In this document: positions 1 through 6,324 of the stretch, in pieces
How the letters are laid out: each line of letters starts with the position of its first letter
Numbering within the stretch: the stretch's first letter is position 1
NCBI GenBank assembly: GCA_003488965.1
Contig: DNJW01000347.1
Location: forward strand, 1-7,554
DNA from: Lachnospiraceae bacterium
Lineage (GTDB): Bacteria > Bacillota > Clostridia > Lachnospirales > Lachnospiraceae
DNA length: 7,554 bases
Direction of reading: 5' to 3'
Notes under the pieces: generated by a model
The model's input: only the letters and a program-made list of their open reading frames with translations
Databases searched by the model: none
What the model was told of the DNA's origin: nothing
Made by a program: the position numbers and the translations under genes

Positions 1-21
1 TGACAAGTGTACAATCACTGT

Positions 22-47
22 GTTTCACAATTACCTATTCTGTAGAG
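22..47. repeat. Partial copy of the dispersed repeat (right arm)
   Basis: Bases 22-38 match the right arm of the inverted repeat at 1193-1279 in 15 of 17 positions (GTTTC[A/G]CAATTA[C/T]CTAT). The similarity fades by about 47. As in the second copy, this arm lies just upstream of a ribosome binding site. The matching left arm, if present, would fall before base 1. It may be part of a dispersed intergenic repeat, but a 17-base match alone is modest evidence. Confidence 0.5.
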
Positions 48-52
48 AAGAA

Positions 53-60
53 AAAGGAGG
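53..60 (+). promoter_or_regulatory. Ribosome binding site of the GNAT gene
   Basis: AAAGGAGG is a near-perfect Shine-Dalgarno site ending 4 bases before ATG 65. It selects that ATG over the upstream in-frame ATG at 20, which lies inside the repeat-like leader, and over ATG 80. Confidence 0.85.
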
Positions 61-64
61 GTGT

Positions 65-1198
65 ATGGCAGATAAGGAGATGGCAGAACTTCCGTATATA
101 GAAGAACTGGACGGGGAAGAGTGTAAAAAACTGCGGACTTTATGGGAAGAGGTTTTTTGGGAGGATTCGGAGAAATTTACCGACTATTATTTTCAGGAAA
201 AGGCGGCGCGCAATCATGCTTTTGTGCTGAAAATAAAGGAAGAGCATGTGTCTATGCTGTATTTATCGCCTTATCCGGTTCTGATGCGGGTTGGAAACGG
301 TTTTGCAGAATGGGAAATCAATTATGTGGTAGGGGTGGCGACCAGGGAAAAATGCCGCCATAGAGGTTATATGGACATGCTTTTAAGAAAAGCCCTTGCC
401 TTTCTGCGGGAAAAAGGGCAGCCCTTTACTTTTTTGATGCCTGCAGACCCCGAAATTTACCGGCCATACCAGTTTTCCTACATTTATGATAAAAAAATAT
501 ATCTGGTAAAGGAAAACGCGGGGAAAAATATTGTGCTGCCGGAACAGACAAAACCTTATGATTTGTACTCCTTGGCAGAATATGCTTCTTCTTATCTGAT
601 GAAAAATTATGATGTTTTTATAAGGCGGGATGGGGCGTATTATTACGGGATGGAAAAAGAGTTAAAAGCCCAGAACGGGGGGATTTCACTGCTTTGGGGA
701 GAGGATGGGGCTATAGAGGGGTATTTTCTTTATACCGAGGAAGAGGGAAAGGGAGAAATTCAGGAAGCGGTATTTTCCGGAAACAAAGAAGCCTGTCCCG
801 TTTATGATTCCGGGAAAAAACAGCCGGTGATTATGGCAAGGATTACGGATGTGGGGAGTATGCTTTCTTTGCTGCGGACAGAAAACGAAGAAATTGTTTT
901 GTCAGTGAAAATAGGCGATGCCATTCTGCCCGAAAACAGCGGTATCTGGAACTGCAGGATAACGCCGGAACAGGCATATGCAGACAAGGAGAAGGATATC
1001 CCTTTGAAAGAGGAGGAAGGCGGGAAAATTTTTTTTGAATGCAGGACGGATATCGCAAGGCTGGCCGGATGGGTATTCGGATACCGGAAAGCGGAAGAAT
1101 GCTTTGATTTTTCCGAATGTGCCGATAGTGGGAGGGTCTTGGATAAGATAAAGAAAATCAAACAATTGTCCCGGGTTTTTATTAATGAGATTGTATAG
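65..1198 (+). CDS. Eis-like GNAT family N-acetyltransferase
   Basis: This is a predicted cytosolic acetyl-CoA-dependent N-acetyltransferase of 377 residues, close to the usual size of Eis-type proteins (about 390-400). The N-terminal GNAT fold shows the acetyl-CoA loop at residues 90-107: VATRE, then R98/R100-G101-Y, then MLL. This is the R-x-x-x-R/G pattern of motif A. A QFSY segment (136-139) sits where Eis proteins carry their conserved catalytic tyrosine, so Y139 is a candidate. An RRDGAYY segment (187-193) belongs to the second, degenerate GNAT half. MARITDV (257-263) through LAGWVFGY (333-340) resembles the C-terminal sterol-carrier-like domain of the family. Known Eis enzymes acetylate amines, including aminoglycosides, but the substrate here cannot be read from sequence. 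The gene stands alone; its TAG stop lies inside the inverted repeat that follows. Confidence 0.88.
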   Translation: MADKEMAELPYIEELDGEECKKLRTLWEEVFWEDSEKFTDYYFQEKAARNHAFVLKIKEEHVSMLYLSPYPVLMRVGNGFAEWEINYVVGVATREKCRHRGYMDMLLRKALAFLREKGQPFTFLMPADPEIYRPYQFSYIYDKKIYLVKENAGKNIVLPEQTKPYDLYSLAEYASSYLMKNYDVFIRRDGAYYYGMEKELKAQNGGISLLWGEDGAIEGYFLYTEEEGKGEIQEAVFSGNKEACPVYDSGKKQPVIMARITDVGSMLSLLRTENEEIVLSVKIGDAILPENSGIWNCRITPEQAYADKEKDIPLKEEEGGKIFFECRTDIARLAGWVFGYRKAEECFDFSECADSGRVLDKIKKIKQLSRVFINEIV

Positions 1199-1279
1199 AT
1201 ATACAGGCAATTGCGAAACTCTAAGTTGTGAGAATATTCAGCAAATTTGTTGGTTTCGCAATTATCTATATAGATATAG
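1193..1279. repeat. Imperfect inverted repeat filling the GNAT-hflX gap (MITE-like)
   Basis: The arms are 1193-1219 and 1253-1279, 27 bases each, with 21 complementary positions. The inner 11 base pairs are perfect: AATTGCGAAAC at 1209-1219 against GTTTCGCAATT at 1253-1263. The 33-base centre carries the palindrome GAATATTC (1232-1239) almost exactly on the symmetry axis. The left arm overlaps the last codons and TAG stop of the GNAT gene; the right arm ends just before the hflX ribosome binding site. No T-run follows, so it is not a normal intrinsic terminator. Two related arms in one window, both ahead of genes, suggest a small dispersed intergenic repeat. No transposase or clear target duplication is visible. 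Confidence 0.7.
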
Positions 1280-1286
1280 GGGGAAT

Positions 1287-1291
1287 GGAGG
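1287..1291 (+). promoter_or_regulatory. Ribosome binding site of hflX
   Basis: GGAGG ends 5 bases before ATG 1297, a good spacing. The in-frame ATG at 1285 has its only G-rich stretch (1279-1283) one base away, which is too close. ATG 1228 lies inside the inverted repeat and has no site. This favours 1297 as the start. Confidence 0.75.
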
Positions 1292-1296
1292 TCGGA

Positions 1297-2568
1297 ATGG
1301 AGGAAAGAGAGAGGGCGGTTTTAGTAGGCGCCGATATAGGGGAGGACGAAAATTTTCAGCGTTCCATGGATGAACTGGGAGAATTGGCGAAGGCCTGCGG
1401 CATGACGGTAGAGGGGAATGTGGTACAGAAAATGGGAGGTATCAGCAAAGCGTTCTGCATAGGAAGCGGCAAGGTACAGGAGGTAAAGGAATATGCGAAG
1501 GCGCTGGAGGCGGATGTAATTATATTTGACAATTCCCTGACCCCTTCCCAGATGCGGAATCTGCAGAAAGAAACGGGAAAGCCGGTAATGGACCGTACCG
1601 GACTGATTCTGGATATTTTTTCCACAAGGGCAAAAACAAGGGAAGCCAAACTCCAGGTGGAAGCGGCAAGGCTGAAATATTTTATGTCCCGGCTGGTGGG
1701 GCTGCACGATGTGATGACAAGACAAGGAGGCGCCAGCGGAAGCATGAGCAATAAAGGCGCCGGTGAGAAGAAACTGGAACTGGACAGGAGAAAGATAGAA
1801 AAAAGGCTGGCACAATTGAACAAGGAACTGGAAGAGGTGGCGAAGGAACGCAGAAATCAGGGAAAAAGGAGGGCGGAATCCCGGATTCCGAAAGTGGCTC
1901 TGGTGGGATATACAAATGCGGGAAAATCTTCGCTGATGAATGCTATGATAGAAAGATTTACGCCGGACGAGAAGGAAACGGAGAAAAAAGTTCTGGAACA
2001 GGATATGCTGTTTGCTACATTGGATACTGCGGTGCGAAATATCCGTTTGGTGGACAATAGGGAAATTCTGTTGTCCGATACGGTGGGATTTATCCATAAA
2101 CTGCCCCATGAGCTGGTAAAGGCATTCCGTTCCACGTTGGAAGAGGTAAAAAATGCGGATTTGCTTCTTTATGTTATAGACTATTCCGATACGGAATACA
2201 GGCATCAGATAAAGGTGACGGAAAAGACATTGCTGGAAATCGGTGCGGCGGACATTCCGGTTATTTATGTCTATAATAAAGCTGATTTGTGCGATATGGA
2301 GAAAATTCCTAAAGTGATGGGAGAAAGAATATATATGTCTGCCAAAACGGGACAGGGGACTGCTGAACTGGCACAGATGATCCAGAATAAAGTGTATACG
2401 GAATATATCCATGCGGAATTTCTTTTTCCGTACCATTGCGGAGAAGCGGCTGCTTATTTCAGGAAGAATGCCCAGGTGCTGGAACAGGAATATCTGGAAA
2501 ACGGTATCCGTTTGAAGGTAAATTGTCATAGTGCGGATGCAGGGAAATATGAAAAGTTTTTGCTATGA
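1297..2568 (+). CDS. hflX: GTPase HflX, ribosome-associated
   Basis: HflX is a TRAFAC-class GTPase that binds the 50S subunit and, in studied bacteria, splits stalled or stressed 70S ribosomes. The protein has 423 residues, typical for the family. The N-terminal HflX domain spans about 5-125, with the family segments DNSLTPSQMRNLQ (78-90) and a DRTGLILDIF stretch (99-108). A Gly-rich loop (143-156) and a charged coiled-coil linker (about 157-195) follow. The G domain is complete: G1 GYTNAGKS (204-211), G2 around the FATLDT threonines (239-244), G3 DTVGF (261-265), G4 NKAD (327-330) and G5 SAK (348-350). A short C-terminal domain closes the protein. Two alternative in-frame ATGs upstream were rejected on ribosome-binding-site spacing. 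The gene appears monocistronic: a repeat precedes it and a 134-base gap with promoter candidates follows. Confidence 0.97.
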   Translation: MEERERAVLVGADIGEDENFQRSMDELGELAKACGMTVEGNVVQKMGGISKAFCIGSGKVQEVKEYAKALEADVIIFDNSLTPSQMRNLQKETGKPVMDRTGLILDIFSTRAKTREAKLQVEAARLKYFMSRLVGLHDVMTRQGGASGSMSNKGAGEKKLELDRRKIEKRLAQLNKELEEVAKERRNQGKRRAESRIPKVALVGYTNAGKSSLMNAMIERFTPDEKETEKKVLEQDMLFATLDTAVRNIRLVDNREILLSDTVGFIHKLPHELVKAFRSTLEEVKNADLLLYVIDYSDTEYRHQIKVTEKTLLEIGAADIPVIYVYNKADLCDMEKIPKVMGERIYMSAKTGQGTAELAQMIQNKVYTEYIHAEFLFPYHCGEAAAYFRKNAQVLEQEYLENGIRLKVNCHSADAGKYEKFLL

Positions 2569-2586
2569 AAATATTTTCCAATATTA

Positions 2587-2615
2587 TTGCTATTTCCTTG
2601 AAAAATTTGTATAAT
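2587..2615 (+). promoter_or_regulatory. Candidate sigma-A-type promoter upstream of sigK
   Basis: TTGCTA (2587-2592, 4 of 6 to consensus) is followed by a 17-base spacer and a perfect TATAAT (2610-2615). Transcription would start near 2622, about 80 bases before sigK. The -35 is poor and the region is very AT-rich, so a chance -10 match is possible. Confidence 0.45.
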
Positions 2616-2633
2616 ATATATAAATAGAAATAG
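2590..2633. repeat. 7-bp inverted repeat around the TATAAT box
   Basis: CTATTTC (2590-2596) and GAAATAG (2627-2633) are exact reverse complements, separated by 30 bases that include the candidate -10 box at 2610-2615. It could be an operator-like arrangement. A 7-base match in AT-rich DNA can also arise by chance. Confidence 0.3.
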
Positions 2634-2647
2634 TAGATTGGGAAAGG

Positions 2648-2676
2648 CACTAGAAAGGCGGCAAGGTCATAGAATA
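2648..2676 (+). promoter_or_regulatory. Candidate sporulation (sigma-K-type) promoter of sigK
   Basis: CATAGAATA at 2668-2676 fits the known sigma-K -10 pattern CATAnnnTA exactly. CAC at 2648-2650 fits the AC-centred -35, with a 16-17 base spacer. Its first eight bases also match seven of eight positions of the sigma-E -10 (CATACAnT), but no sigma-E -35 is seen at 14-15 bases. Transcription would start near 2683, giving a short leader of about 20 bases before the TTG start. Self-transcription by sigma-K is known in Bacillus subtilis; here it is inference. Confidence 0.5.
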
Positions 2677-2691
2677 TAGTAAATTGACTTT

Positions 2692-2696
2692 GGGGG
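2692..2696 (+). promoter_or_regulatory. Weak ribosome binding site of sigK
   Basis: GGGGG ends 6 bases before TTG 2703 and can pair with the anti-Shine-Dalgarno through one G-U. Together with the TTG start this suggests low translation efficiency. No better site lies nearby. Confidence 0.5.
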
Positions 2697-2702
2697 CGCC
2701 TT

Positions 2703-3335
2703 TTGAAAACTTTTCAGAAACCTTTAACTGCGGAAGAAGAAGCCCGTTATATCCAGATGCTGCAAGAAGGAAGCAGTGAAAAAGCCAGGGAAGCGAGGGA
2801 GATTCTTATTGAACGCAACTTACGTCTGGTTGCCCACATTGCCAAGAAATATCAGAACGTGGACGAAGAGATGGAAGACCTGATATCAATAGGGACGATA
2901 GGGCTGATTAAAGCAGTTTCATCTTTTGATTCAAGCAAAGGCAAGCTCAGTACATATGCGTCAAGATGCATTGATAACGAACTGCTTATGCTGCTCCGGT
3001 CAAAGAAAAAGACATCCAAGGAGGTTTCGCTGTATGAGCCGATAGGAACAGACAAGGAAGGAAATGAGATTAATCTGCTGGATATTATAGAAGCTGAGCA
3101 GAGCGATGTTCTGGACCGGATGGAACTTGCAGTAAATCTGAAAAAACTTGGAAGGATGCTGCAGAATCTGGAAGAAAGGGAGAAAGAAATTATTTTTTTG
3201 CGTTATGGGCTTATGACGGGGAAAGAGGTAACACAAAGGGAAATAGGAGAAAGGCTTGGGATATCCCGGAGTTATGTATCACGGATAGAAAAAAGGGCAT
3301 TGAACAAATTAAGAAAAGGGTTTGAAAAGGATTGA
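2703..3335 (+). CDS. sigK: RNA polymerase sporulation sigma factor SigK (no pro-sequence)
   Basis: This is a sigma-70 family factor of 210 residues, giving RNA polymerase specificity for late mother-cell sporulation genes (coat, cortex and lysis functions). Region 2 lies at about 37-105, with core-binding EDLISIGTIGLIKAV (58-72) and DNA-melting STYASRCIDNELLMLLR (83-99). The SigK-typical PIGTDKEGNEI stretch follows at 113-123. Region 4 has the helix-turn-helix TQREIGERLGISRSYVSRIE (177-196). The start is TTG 2703: the first in-frame ATG is 18 codons in and would cut conserved sequence. An in-frame TGA at 2685-2687 rules out an N-terminal pro-peptide like that of Bacillus pro-SigK; a pro-less form is known from Clostridioides difficile. 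The gene is uninterrupted, with no skin-type element. The next gene follows after 39 bases. Confidence 0.95.
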   Translation: MKTFQKPLTAEEEARYIQMLQEGSSEKAREAREILIERNLRLVAHIAKKYQNVDEEMEDLISIGTIGLIKAVSSFDSSKGKLSTYASRCIDNELLMLLRSKKKTSKEVSLYEPIGTDKEGNEINLLDIIEAEQSDVLDRMELAVNLKKLGRMLQNLEEREKEIIFLRYGLMTGKEVTQREIGERLGISRSYVSRIEKRALNKLRKGFEKD

Positions 3336-3374
3336 AGACGAGAGAGGAACGACAACAGATAAGGGGGGAGCGGT

Positions 3375-4661
3375 ATGCTTTTTGTTAAGACAGATAAATT
3401 AAAGCAAGGGATGAGGCTGGCAAGACCGATTTATAATAAGGATGGAGTTCTGCTTTATGAGCGGAATTCCAAGCTTACATATCAGGGAATTCAAAGTATT
3501 GAAACCTTCGGGCTGCTGGGGCTGTTTATATTGGAGCCGGCGGAACCGGTGCCGCCGATGACCCAGGAAGACATTTTATTTGAACGCTTTCAGACGATGA
3601 CAGTGTTCGCCATAAGAGAAGAATTAAACAGAATAAAGCAGGATAAAAAGAAAAGCTTCAAGCTTCAGGTAATGGTAAAAAATATATTGCAAAGATATGG
3701 CGGATTGAATAAAAAAATTAATTTTATCCAGAACCTTAGAAGCAAGGAAGATTACATATACAAGCATTCTTTGAATGTGGCTATTTTATGTGCCATGATG
3801 AGCCATGTGCTGAATATAAAAAAGGAAGAGCAGATGGAGATTATTACGGCGGCTCTAGTACATGATATAGGGAAGCTTTCTGTTCCGAATGCAATTATGA
3901 AAAAAGATGACCTGAGTGAAGAAGAGCTGGATGTAATAGCAACTTATGAAATGGCAGGACACGAACTGATAGGAGAAGTATTTTCCGAAGAACCTACTAT
4001 AAAAAGATTGTGTGTCCAGATGAATAAAGGTTTGCGGGAAATAAAAGAGGGTAGGTTAAACTCTTTGGCGAAACTGGCTTTGGGCGTAAAAGTGCTTATG
4101 GTAGCCGAAACGTATGATACAATGACGGCCATGAGGCTGGACCAGCCGCCGGAATCGGAAGTAATAACGATTAAATATATGCTTGGCAATCAGCAGGCTT
4201 TTGGCGCTGCGGTGGTAGATGCCTTGATTCAGTCTATCAATATACTGATACCGGGCGTCAGCGTGGAACTGAACAACAGAGAAAAAGCAATAGTAATCCG
4301 CAATAATGAAATCAATATATTAAGGCCTATGGTACTAGGGTTTAAAGATAATAACATCATTGATTTGGAAGATAAGCAGTATAGGGATATAGAAATAACG
4401 GATATTATGAAGACCATGGATAACCGTTATGTAATAGATACCCAGACATTGATTGATAACGGTTTCCAGGTGCCGGTGCCAAAGGAGGCGGAGATACGGG
4501 TTGGAATTGCCCAGGAGGAAGCAGGAGAAGGGGCAGTGCAGGAAGTAAAAACGGAGGTTTCCGAAGCTGTGAAAGAGACGGAGGCTTTGGAAGCAGCAGT
4601 TCCGGAGAAGACGGAAACCGGGGAAATAACAGAAGATTCAAAAGAAGATAACATGGAATAA
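3375..4661 (+). CDS. Degenerate HD-GYP domain protein with acidic C-terminal tail
   Basis: This 428-residue protein is related to HD-GYP cyclic-di-GMP phosphodiesterases. Residues 1-60 resemble the N-terminal segment often found in such clostridial proteins. The HD core covers about 125-315: H131 in KHSLNVA, then the H163-D164 pair in VHDIGK and VPNAIM (170-175). Other active-site elements are lost. The expected His of the Hx3G motif reads Y191 (ATYEMAG), the HHE...GYP segment is replaced by residues around 213-230 with no His, and the usual D of the next motif reads E245 in AETYD. Phosphodiesterase activity is therefore unlikely; a binding or scaffold role is possible. Residues 377-428 form an acidic, Glu/Ala/Thr-rich, probably disordered tail. 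There is no signal peptide or membrane segment. A strong site, GGGGAG (3365-3370), precedes ATG 3375. Co-transcription with sigK is likely. Confidence 0.85.
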   Translation: MLFVKTDKLKQGMRLARPIYNKDGVLLYERNSKLTYQGIQSIETFGLLGLFILEPAEPVPPMTQEDILFERFQTMTVFAIREELNRIKQDKKKSFKLQVMVKNILQRYGGLNKKINFIQNLRSKEDYIYKHSLNVAILCAMMSHVLNIKKEEQMEIITAALVHDIGKLSVPNAIMKKDDLSEEELDVIATYEMAGHELIGEVFSEEPTIKRLCVQMNKGLREIKEGRLNSLAKLALGVKVLMVAETYDTMTAMRLDQPPESEVITIKYMLGNQQAFGAAVVDALIQSINILIPGVSVELNNREKAIVIRNNEINILRPMVLGFKDNNIIDLEDKQYRDIEITDIMKTMDNRYVIDTQTLIDNGFQVPVPKEAEIRVGIAQEEAGEGAVQEVKTEVSEAVKETEALEAAVPEKTETGEITEDSKEDNME

Positions 4662-4693
4662 ATCATTTTTCTATAACAGTCCAATAGGCCTTG

Positions 4694-4720
4694 TTGCGGC
4701 CGGCTTAGTTCCGGCCGTAA
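4694..4720 (+). other. GC-rich stem-loop upstream of comM
   Basis: A 10-bp stem, 4694-4703 (TTGCGGCCGG) with 4711-4720 (CCGGCCGTAA), has one G-U pair and a 7-base loop. CCTT (4689-4692) and AAGG (4719-4722) could form an alternative lower stem. No T-run follows on either strand, so it is not a classical intrinsic terminator. The 133-base gap 4662-4794 holds no gene. The structure may end the sigK-HD-GYP transcript, stabilise its 3' end or regulate comM. Confidence 0.6.
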
Positions 4721-4794
4721 GGACAGGCTGTCTTAACGGGAAATTCTCCCAGATATTCATTGAAAGAATCTTATTATCAAACAAAGGAGGTATT

Positions 4795-6324
4795 ATGTTC
4801 AGTACAATTACATCTGCGGCAATTCTTGGCATGGAGGTGGTTTTTGTCCGTGTGGAGGTAGATATTGCCAGAGGACTCCCCGGCTTTATGCTGGTGGGGT
4901 ATTTAAGCAGTGAGGTAAAGGAGGCCGGGGAGCGGGTAAGGGTGGCGCTGAAAAATGCCGGCATTACGCTGCCGCCCATGAGGATTACCGTGAACCTGTC
5001 TCCGGCAAACATAAGAAAGGAAGGAACCGCCTTTGATCTGCCTATCGCAGTGGGGATATTAAAAGCGCTGGGATGCATTCCGGAGAACAGTACCGAAGGA
5101 GTTCTCGCGGCAGGAGAACTGGGACTGGACGGAAGCGTTAATCCTATAAGGGGAGTGCTTTTGCTAGTAAAGAAGGCAAAGGAAGAAGGACTGGAAAGAT
5201 GCCTGATTCCGGCAGAAAATTATGGCGAGGGAAGGCTGATTGAAGGAGTGGAGGTGATCGGTGTACGGGGACTGGCGGAGACGATAGATTATTTAAAAGA
5301 CGGAAAGAAAACCGTTTTTTCCGGGAGGGAAGCAAGAGATAAGGAGGAGCCTGACAGGGAAATGCCTGATTTTAGTGAAATAAAAGGGCAGACAGCGGCA
5401 AAACGGGCGGCGGAAATTGCTGCTGCAGGATTTCATAATTTGCTGCTGATAGGGTCTCCCGGTTCAGGAAAGACTATGATAGCCAAAAGAATACCCGGTA
5501 TTCTGCCTCCTATGACCGAAGAGGAAAGTCTGGAAGTTTCTTCTGTGTACAGTCTGGCAGGACGTTTTCGGGATAAAGATGCCTTTATGAAGCAGCGCCC
5601 TTTTATGGATCCTCATCATACGATAACAGCCCAGGCGCTTATGGGAGGAGGAAAGACGGTAAGGCCGGGGCTTCTCAGCCTTGCCCATAAAGGGATTCTG
5701 TTTTTGGACGAGCTGCCGGAATTTAAGACGGATATTATCAATATGCTTCGTCAGCCTTTGGAGGAAAAGAAAATCCATATTGTACGTCTGGGAGGAAATT
5801 ATGTGTTTCCCGCCGACTGTATGTTTGTAGGGGCAATGAATCCGTGTCCCTGCGGCTATTATCCGGATATGGCAAGATGTTCCTGCACATTGCAGAAGGT
5901 GAAAAGATATCAGGGTCATATTTCCGGTCCGGTAATGGACAGGATTGACTTATGTGCCGGAGTAGCCAGGGTCACTGCGGAACAGTTATTGCAGGAAAAT
6001 AGGGAAGAGTCCAGCAGCTGCATAAGAAAAAGGGTAATACGGGCGAGAGAAATGCAGGAAGAACGATATAAGGATGAAAGCTATCTATTTAATGCGCTGA
6101 TGCCGCAGCCGGATTTGAAAAAATATTGTTATCTGGGGAAAAAGGAAGAGAACTTGATGGATAAAGCTTTCCGTACACTGCAGCTGAGCGCCAGGTCTTA
6201 TTTCAGGATTTTGAAAACGGCCCGTACAATAGCGGATTTGGACGGATGCGGAAGGGTGAAGGGAATGCATATTGAGGAGGCTTTGGAATATAGAATGGGA
6301 GGAGAAAAATATTGGGAGATATAA
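4795..6324 (+). CDS. comM: ComM/YifB AAA+ ATPase, Mg-chelatase-like
   Basis: This is a cytosolic hexameric AAA+ helicase-like ATPase. In studied naturally competent bacteria ComM promotes branch migration during integration of transforming DNA; in other Firmicutes its role is less clear. The protein has 509 residues, full family length. The N-terminal S5-fold domain (about 1-170) includes VKEAGERVRVALKNAG (41-56) and NLSPANIRKEG (67-77). The chelatase-like AAA+ core (about 190-395) has Walker A GSPGSGKT (220-227), Walker B ILFLDE (301-306), and a probable zinc-binding cluster of C351, C353, C362 and C364 after MNP (348-350). The C-terminal Mg-chelatase domain (about 400-505) ends the protein. 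An ideal AAAGGAGG (4783-4790) sits 4 bases before ATG 4795. The end overlaps dprA by 13 bases, so the two are surely co-translated from one mRNA. Confidence 0.96.
   Translation: MFSTITSAAILGMEVVFVRVEVDIARGLPGFMLVGYLSSEVKEAGERVRVALKNAGITLPPMRITVNLSPANIRKEGTAFDLPIAVGILKALGCIPENSTEGVLAAGELGLDGSVNPIRGVLLLVKKAKEEGLERCLIPAENYGEGRLIEGVEVIGVRGLAETIDYLKDGKKTVFSGREARDKEEPDREMPDFSEIKGQTAAKRAAEIAAAGFHNLLLIGSPGSGKTMIAKRIPGILPPMTEEESLEVSSVYSLAGRFRDKDAFMKQRPFMDPHHTITAQALMGGGKTVRPGLLSLAHKGILFLDELPEFKTDIINMLRQPLEEKKIHIVRLGGNYVFPADCMFVGAMNPCPCGYYPDMARCSCTLQKVKRYQGHISGPVMDRIDLCAGVARVTAEQLLQENREESSSCIRKRVIRAREMQEERYKDESYLFNALMPQPDLKKYCYLGKKEENLMDKAFRTLQLSARSYFRILKTARTIADLDGCGRVKGMHIEEALEYRMGGEKYWEI
6298..6302 (+). 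promoter_or_regulatory. Ribosome binding site of dprA inside comM
   Basis: GGAGG lies within the last codons of comM, 9 bases before TTG 6312, in a longer GGGAGGAG run (6297-6304). It supports TTG 6312; the next in-frame ATG (6381) has no comparable site. Confidence 0.75.

Noticed and set aside
20..64. Upstream ATG 20 as the GNAT start, adding 15 residues
   Set aside because: It lies in the repeat-like leader with no ribosome binding site, whereas ATG 65 has AAAGGAGG four bases upstream.
1193..1279. The inverted repeat as an intrinsic terminator of the GNAT gene
   Set aside because: The stem is AT-rich, the loop is 33 bases and no T-run follows.
1321..2529. A 402-codon open frame on the minus strand, antisense to hflX
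   Set aside because: It lies wholly opposite a clear hflX with all G motifs, its translation is rich in His/Phe/Arg without recognisable domains, and no ribosome binding site was seen. It is a reading-frame shadow.
2570..2585. AATATT pair after hflX as a terminator hairpin
   Set aside because: The stem is six A-T pairs only, with no T-run. It is better explained by base composition.
2598..2615. TTGAAA (2598-2603) as the -35 for the TATAAT box
   Set aside because: The spacing is only 6 bases, far from the needed 16-18.
2703..3335. sigK interrupted by a skin-like element
   Set aside because: Regions 2 through 4 are continuous in one frame with no gap or recombinase gene.
5464..5919. A 151-codon minus-strand frame opposite comM
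   Set aside because: It covers the Walker B and cysteine-cluster region of comM and has no recognisable domain or start signal.
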